This document shows, piece by piece, positions 13,877 through 17,796 of a stretch of 17,796 nucleotides of DNA. Position 1 is the first letter of the stretch; every line of letters starts with the position of its first letter. The DNA is taken from positions 1-17,796 of the forward strand of contig CAYTFK010000129.1 in assembly GCA_964436865.1 (NCBI GenBank). The letters are read 5' to 3'. The DNA is from JAXGPP01 sp964436865. GTDB taxonomy: Bacteria > Planctomycetota > Planctomycetia > Pirellulales > Thermoguttaceae. The translations under genes were made by a program, and so were the position numbers. The notes under the pieces are model-generated. The model was not told the origin of the DNA. It worked only from the letters and a program-made list of their open reading frames with translations, and made no database searches.

Positions 13877-13881
13877 CCCTC

Positions 13882-15678
13882 ATGAACAGACTGCTTCTGG
13901 TGACGATCTTCCTGCCGGTGGCCGGGGCCCTGTTGTGCTTCGGCAACCGCTCGTGGATTCGCTGGGCCGCTCTGGCGACCACGCTGGTGACGCTGGTGCT
14001 GGCGCTGGTCCTTGCCGCTTCGTTTCCCCGCGGCGCGGCCGAGTTCGCCGTCTTCGACGTCCCCTGGTTCGGCGGCAGCAGTCCCTCGCTGGACATCCGC
14101 TTCAGCTTCGGCCTCGACGGGCTCAGCCTGTGGCTGTTCGCTCTCACCGCGCTGCTCATGCCGGTTTGCGTGCTCGTCAGTTGGGAAGCGATCACCGAGC
14201 ACGTGGCTGCCTACTACGCGCTGCTGCTACTCCTTGGAACGGGCATGCTCGGCGTATTCGCCGCCCGCGACATCATCCTTTTCTATATCTTCTTCGAGTT
14301 CACGCTCATCCCGCTCTTTTTCCTGATCGGCATCTGGGGGAGCGAGGAGCGCCGCTATGCGGCGATCAAGTTCTTCCTGTTCACCCTGGCCGGCAGCCTG
14401 CTCACTTTTCTCGGCCTGGTTGCCATTGTCGTCTGGAACTATTTCCACTCGCCGTCCGGTGTACTGACATTTTCGATACCTCGCTTGAGTCTGGAGTTGA
14501 TTCGCGCGCCGATCGATCCCGCGCTGCAGATGTGGGTCTTCATTGCCCTGTTTGCCGGATTTGCGATCAAGGTGCCGCTCTTTCCATTGCATACCTGGCT
14601 TCCGCTGGCGCATGTCCAGGCGCCCACGGCCGGCAGCGTGCTACTGGCCGGCGTGCTGCTGAAGATCGGCACCTACGGCTTTGTCCGCTTCAGTCTGCCG
14701 ATGCTCCCCGACGCTACGGCTGCTGCCATGCCCTGGTTGCTGTGGCTCTCCGTGGCCGGGATCATCTACGGCGCTCTGGTGGCGCTCGCCCAGCGCGACA
14801 TCAAGCGGCTCATTGCCTATTCCAGCGTCAGCCACCTCGGCTTCTGCATGCTCGGCGTGTTCGCCATCAATATGCTGGGCATGGAAGGGGGCGTGCTGCA
14901 GATGGTGAATCACGGTCTGTCGACCGGCGCGCTGTTCGCCCTTGTCGGCATGCTCTACGAGCGCTACCACACCCGGGAGATCGCCCGCTTCGGCGGCATC
15001 GCCCGGCGGCTGCCCGTGCTGGCGTTCTTTATGCTTTTCATGTCGTTGGCGAGCATCGGCCTGCCGGGGTTGAACGGCTTCGTGGGCGAGTTCCTGTTGT
15101 TGATGGGAATGTTCCAGCGGGCATGGCTCGATCCGCCCGTCGAGTGGTCGCTGCAGTTCAAGATCATCTCCGTGCTGGCCGTAAGCGGCGTTGTCCTTGG
15201 CGCCTGGTACATGCTGGCACTGGTCAAGTCGGTGTTCTTCGGACCGCTGCATGAACCCGGCGGCGATGCGGAACACGCCCACGATCATGTCCCGGCGGGC
15301 GACCTCAAGTTCCGCGAGGTGCTTGCCCTGGCCCCGCTTGCGATCGTGATCTTGTGGATCGGCGTCTGGCCGGAGTTCTTTCTCGCCCGGATGCGTCCCA
15401 CGCTGCAAATGGTCACCGCCAAGGTGCAGTCGTCGCTCGAAAGCCTGGAAAAAGAACAGGCCATTGTGGACGAGGCCGAGTCGCAGGATCTCTCGGTTGG
15501 ACCGGGACGACGCGATTCGACGCTCCACAGCGTCATGCTCGCGTCTCCCGCCCAAGTGCCGACAGCACGCCTTGCGCGTACTTCGGTGCGGGAAGAAATG
15601 CTATCCGGTGCAGCCCGGCGCGTGCCGCTTGAAGCCGAAGGCCCGACATCGAGGGAGGAACCAACACGTGCCCGGTGA
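13882..15678 (+). CDS. nuoM: NADH-quinone oxidoreductase subunit M with long C-terminal tail
   Basis: Antiporter-like proton-pumping subunit (598 aa). The conserved residues are E139 in FFEFTLIPLFFLIG, K230 in AIKVPLFPLHTWLPLAH and K261 in LLKIGTYGFVRF, with IKRLIAYSSVSHLGF (from residue 307) and GLNGFVGEFL later. A His-rich loop (HEPGGDAEHAHDH, about 457-469) precedes the last helix. After that helix (about 478-500) the protein continues for close to 90 residues as a charged soluble tail, with a stretch of likely helix (AKVQSSLESLEKEQAIVDEAE) and then Arg/Ser/Pro-rich sequence; most NuoM end near 500. The tail's coding region runs up to and overlaps the nuoN start. No strong Shine-Dalgarno site was seen for the ATG. 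Confidence 0.94.
   Translation: MNRLLLVTIFLPVAGALLCFGNRSWIRWAALATTLVTLVLALVLAASFPRGAAEFAVFDVPWFGGSSPSLDIRFSFGLDGLSLWLFALTALLMPVCVLVSWEAITEHVAAYYALLLLLGTGMLGVFAARDIILFYIFFEFTLIPLFFLIGIWGSEERRYAAIKFFLFTLAGSLLTFLGLVAIVVWNYFHSPSGVLTFSIPRLSLELIRAPIDPALQMWVFIALFAGFAIKVPLFPLHTWLPLAHVQAPTAGSVLLAGVLLKIGTYGFVRFSLPMLPDATAAAMPWLLWLSVAGIIYGALVALAQRDIKRLIAYSSVSHLGFCMLGVFAINMLGMEGGVLQMVNHGLSTGALFALVGMLYERYHTREIARFGGIARRLPVLAFFMLFMSLASIGLPGLNGFVGEFLLLMGMFQRAWLDPPVEWSLQFKIISVLAVSGVVLGAWYMLALVKSVFFGPLHEPGGDAEHAHDHVPAGDLKFREVLALAPLAIVILWIGVWPEFFLARMRPTLQMVTAKVQSSLESLEKEQAIVDEAESQDLSVGPGRRDSTLHSVMLASPAQVPTARLARTSVREEMLSGAARRVPLEAEGPTSREEPTRAR
15653..15659 (+). promoter_or_regulatory. Ribosome-binding site fixing the nuoN GTG start
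   Basis: GGGAGGA inside the end of nuoM lies 8 nt before GTG 15668. The frame is open upstream to 15464, but those residues are Arg-rich and unlike NuoN, so this site settles the start. Confidence 0.7.
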
Positions 15679-17236
15679 CGCCTTTCGACTTCTGGTGCCC
15701 GAGATCATCCTCGTTGCTGCGGCGGTCCTCATCTACGTCGGCGGAGCGTTTGTCAACGCTCGCGCGCTGTGGGGCTGGACGGCTCTGGCCGCCCTGGCTG
15801 CCGCCGCGGTATCGCTGCTCGGTACGTCGATCTCGCCGGGCGATACCGGCCCGGTCGCTGCCGATCATTTGGCGCTTTACACCCGCTGGCTGACACTGGC
15901 GGTCGGTGCGGTGCTCATCCTCGTCTCGCTGCGTCCGCAGGAGACCGCCGGGCACCCGGAATACGTAGGCTCGTTGCTGCTGGCCATCGCCGGGACGATG
16001 CTCGTGGCGGCCGCCGACGAACTGGTACTGCTGTTTCTGGGGCTGGAACTGATCTCGATTCCGACGTACATCATGCTTTACCTGGGCCGGCGCGAGGCCA
16101 TGTCCCAGGAGGCTGCCGCCAAGTACTTCTTCCTCAGCATCCTGTCGTCGGCGATGCTCCTCTACGGCTTCAGTTTTCTCTACGGGGCGGCCGGCACGAC
16201 CGACCTGGACGCCGTCCGCCAGCGGCTTGCCGACAGTCAGGACTCGACCGCGGCCGTTTACCTTGCCCGGGTAGCGCTGGTGTTCGTGTTTGCCGGGCTT
16301 GGGTTTCGCATTACGGCCGTGCCGTTCCATTTCTATGCTCCGGACGTCTACCAGGGAACGACGCATGCGAACGCCGGGTTCCTCTCGGTGCTTCCCAAGA
16401 TCGCCGGAGTGCTTGCCTTGGTACGGATCGTCGCCATCGCCATGGAAGACATCGGCCCGTACCCGTGGCGGGTCGCGGCGGCGCTCGCCGTGGTGACAAT
16501 GACCTTGGGCAATGTCGTGGCCCTCTGGCAGAACAACATCCGGCGGTTGCTGGCCTACTCATCGATTGCCCACGCCGGCTACATGCTCATTGGTCTGGCC
16601 GTGTACCTCGCCTCGCCCACCGCGAATCGGTTCTTCGACGGCGTGGCGGCGGTGCTTCTGTATCTGCTCGTGTACGCCGTCGCCACGCTGGGAGCGTTCA
16701 GCGCCTTGTCGTGCCTTGGTCGCGGCGACCGCCAGGTCGATTCGATCGATGAATTGGCCGGTCTGGCCTGGAGCGGCGGCGCGGTTCGGCCGGCGCTGGC
16801 CTGGGCGTTGGCGATCTTCATGTTCAGCCTCGCCGGACTGCCCCCGCTGGCCGGCTTCTGGGGCAAGCTGGCGATTTTTGGCAGCGCTCTCATGGTCCGC
16901 AACGTGCGCGACGGGATCCCCCTCTGGTTCTGGATGCTGGCAGTCATCGGCATGCTCAACGCGGCCGTTTCCGCCGCGTATTATCTTCGCGTGATCGGCA
17001 CGATGTTCTTCCGTCCGTCGTCCGACGCGCCGGCGCGGCCTGCTGAAACGGGGGGGGCCTTGGTGGCGACCGTGCTCTGTGCGATCCTAGCGGTGGGAAT
17101 CGGGCTGAGCGGTTGGAACTGGTTTCCGCTGGCCGACCGCGCTAGCCCCCGGCAGGTGCGAGCGACGCCAGCTACCGCAGCAACCGCTCCCATGGCCGAA
17201 ATCGGCCCGCTCGTTGCCGCCGAAGTGCCCCGCTAG
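15668..17236 (+). CDS. nuoN: NADH-quinone oxidoreductase subunit N
   Basis: Antiporter-like proton-pumping subunit (522 aa) closest to the quinone module. Seen: E127 in LFLGLELISIPTYIML, then GFRITAVPFHFYAPDVYQG (212-230), K244 in SVLPKIAG, IRRLLAYSSIAHAGYM, and SLAGLPPLAGFWGKLAIF with K400. Where the family normally has the transmembrane lysine before VPFH (E. coli Lys217), this protein has R214; the lysine of KR(L/M)LAYSS is also Arg. The His position ahead of the GFLSV helix reads TTHANA. A hydrophilic Ala/Thr-rich tail of about 30 residues closes the protein. The GTG start overlaps nuoM by 11 nt. The next gene begins 35 nt downstream with no terminator between. Confidence 0.95.
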   Translation: MPGDAFRLLVPEIILVAAAVLIYVGGAFVNARALWGWTALAALAAAAVSLLGTSISPGDTGPVAADHLALYTRWLTLAVGAVLILVSLRPQETAGHPEYVGSLLLAIAGTMLVAAADELVLLFLGLELISIPTYIMLYLGRREAMSQEAAAKYFFLSILSSAMLLYGFSFLYGAAGTTDLDAVRQRLADSQDSTAAVYLARVALVFVFAGLGFRITAVPFHFYAPDVYQGTTHANAGFLSVLPKIAGVLALVRIVAIAMEDIGPYPWRVAAALAVVTMTLGNVVALWQNNIRRLLAYSSIAHAGYMLIGLAVYLASPTANRFFDGVAAVLLYLLVYAVATLGAFSALSCLGRGDRQVDSIDELAGLAWSGGAVRPALAWALAIFMFSLAGLPPLAGFWGKLAIFGSALMVRNVRDGIPLWFWMLAVIGMLNAAVSAAYYLRVIGTMFFRPSSDAPARPAETGGALVATVLCAILAVGIGLSGWNWFPLADRASPRQVRATPATAATAPMAEIGPLVAAEVPR

Positions 17237-17271
17237 CGGCATCAGCACACTAACCAGGGAACCTGCAAGCC

Positions 17272-17796
17272 TTGGCCCGCACTCGGTCCACCCCGGCACG
17301 ATTTGCACGGCTGCTTGATGCAGCCGGCCAACCAGTCTATGCGCTCGACGCCGCTGGCCAGATCGTGTACTGCAATCACGCCTGTCTGCATTGGCTCGGC
17401 GTCGAGGCCGACGCGCTGCTCGGTCGGCGTTGCGTCTACTCATCCGACGCGTCGTTGGTCGGGCCTGATGCCGCGGCCGCCGGGCTGTGCCCGCCGCCCG
17501 AAACGCAATCGGGCCAGATCGCGTCGGGCGTCGTCATCGCGGCCAGCGGCGGCGGTCTGCCGCGGCGCCGCCGGGCGTCGTTTCTCCCCTTTGCCGACCG
17601 ATCGGGCGGCCCGGCGGGGCTGGTGGCCGTGGTCGAGCCGACCGACCTGGCGGAGGGCGAGGTCGAGGCGGTCGCTGTCTCCGAGTCGGCCCGGTTGCAC
17701 CAGCGCCTTTGCGCATTCCGTCGCCACGCTGCCGAGCGGCTGAATCTCGATCTGTTTCTCGGCGAAACGCCGGCGATTCGCCGCGCGCGGGCCCAG
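17272..17796 (+). CDS. PAS-domain regulator, probably sigma54-dependent activator (partial)
   Basis: The frame is open from a TTG to the window edge (175 codons, 3' end missing). Residues 14-125 look like a PAS sensor domain: LLDAAGQPVYALDAAGQIVYCNHACLHWLG, in two runs, is the classic PAS opening, followed by a CPPPE motif (73-77) and a strand-rich segment ending LVAVVEPTD. After a helical linker (about 129-158) the sequence LDLFLGETPAIRRARAQ matches the GES(P/A)A(M/I)R segment that opens the AAA+ domain of sigma54 activators; Walker A and the DNA-binding domain would lie beyond the window. An in-frame stop at 17251 limits the start; AGGGA (17256-17260) is 11 nt before the TTG, and the next in-frame GTG would cut into the PAS fold. 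It is probably cotranscribed with nuo. The PAS ligand is unknown, and a histidine kinase is a less likely alternative. Confidence 0.72.
   Translation, partial: MARTRSTPARFARLLDAAGQPVYALDAAGQIVYCNHACLHWLGVEADALLGRRCVYSSDASLVGPDAAAAGLCPPPETQSGQIASGVVIAASGGGLPRRRRASFLPFADRSGGPAGLVAVVEPTDLAEGEVEAVAVSESARLHQRLCAFRRHAAERLNLDLFLGETPAIRRARAQ

Noticed and set aside
15464..15667. N-terminal extension of nuoN by 68 residues
   Set aside because: Arg/Cys-rich sequence unlike NuoN; GTG 15668 has a strong ribosome-binding site and gives the normal family start.

Overview
The window is high in G+C and is filled by one complete respiratory complex I (NADH:quinone oxidoreductase) locus. All fourteen genes nuoA to nuoN lie on the + strand in canonical order from about 2084 to 17236, with nuoC and nuoD unfused. 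The host is most likely a planctomycete of the Pirellulales type. That is an inference from subunit flavour (short NuoG, extended NuoJ and NuoK, RMNY-type NuoD), from mixed use of ATG, GTG and TTG starts with only occasional Shine-Dalgarno sites, and from degenerate intergenic repeat words I associate with that group. No marker gene here settles the taxonomy.

Layout. Bases 1-138 hold a perfect 19-bp inverted repeat just past the end of a minus-strand M20 metallopeptidase of the ArgE/DapE type (139-1326). Bases 1327-2083 separate this gene from nuoA, transcribed the other way, and are the most regulatory-looking part of the window. They contain a possible small RNA (promoter 1464-1492, two hairpins, terminator ending near 1568). 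They also contain a canonical-looking sigma70 promoter for nuo (1767-1795) whose -35 and -10 boxes each lie in a dyad, and a roughly 280-nt leader in which several conserved words of the cobalamin riboswitch occur in the right order.

The nuo genes are tightly coupled. A/B, H/I, I/J, K/L and M/N overlap, and D/E and J/K are 1 nt apart. The wider gaps at C/D, G/H and L/M carry short degenerate repeats. E, F and G form the NADH-oxidising arm, with FMN and clusters N3, N1a, N1b, N4, N5 and N7. B, C, D and I carry electrons through N6a, N6b and N2 to quinone. A, H, J, K, L, M and N are the membrane proton-pumping arm, where most key charged residues are conserved. The main exception is NuoN, with Arg in place of the usual transmembrane Lys at residue 214. 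Several subunits carry extra length: a loop in A, two extra N-terminal helices in J, and soluble tails on I, J, K and M.

Thirty-five bases after nuoN a further + strand frame opens from a TTG and runs off the window. It encodes a PAS domain followed by what looks like the start of a sigma54-activator AAA+ module. No novel enzymatic system is evident. The more unusual signals are the upstream regulatory region, the subunit departures and the linked PAS regulator.
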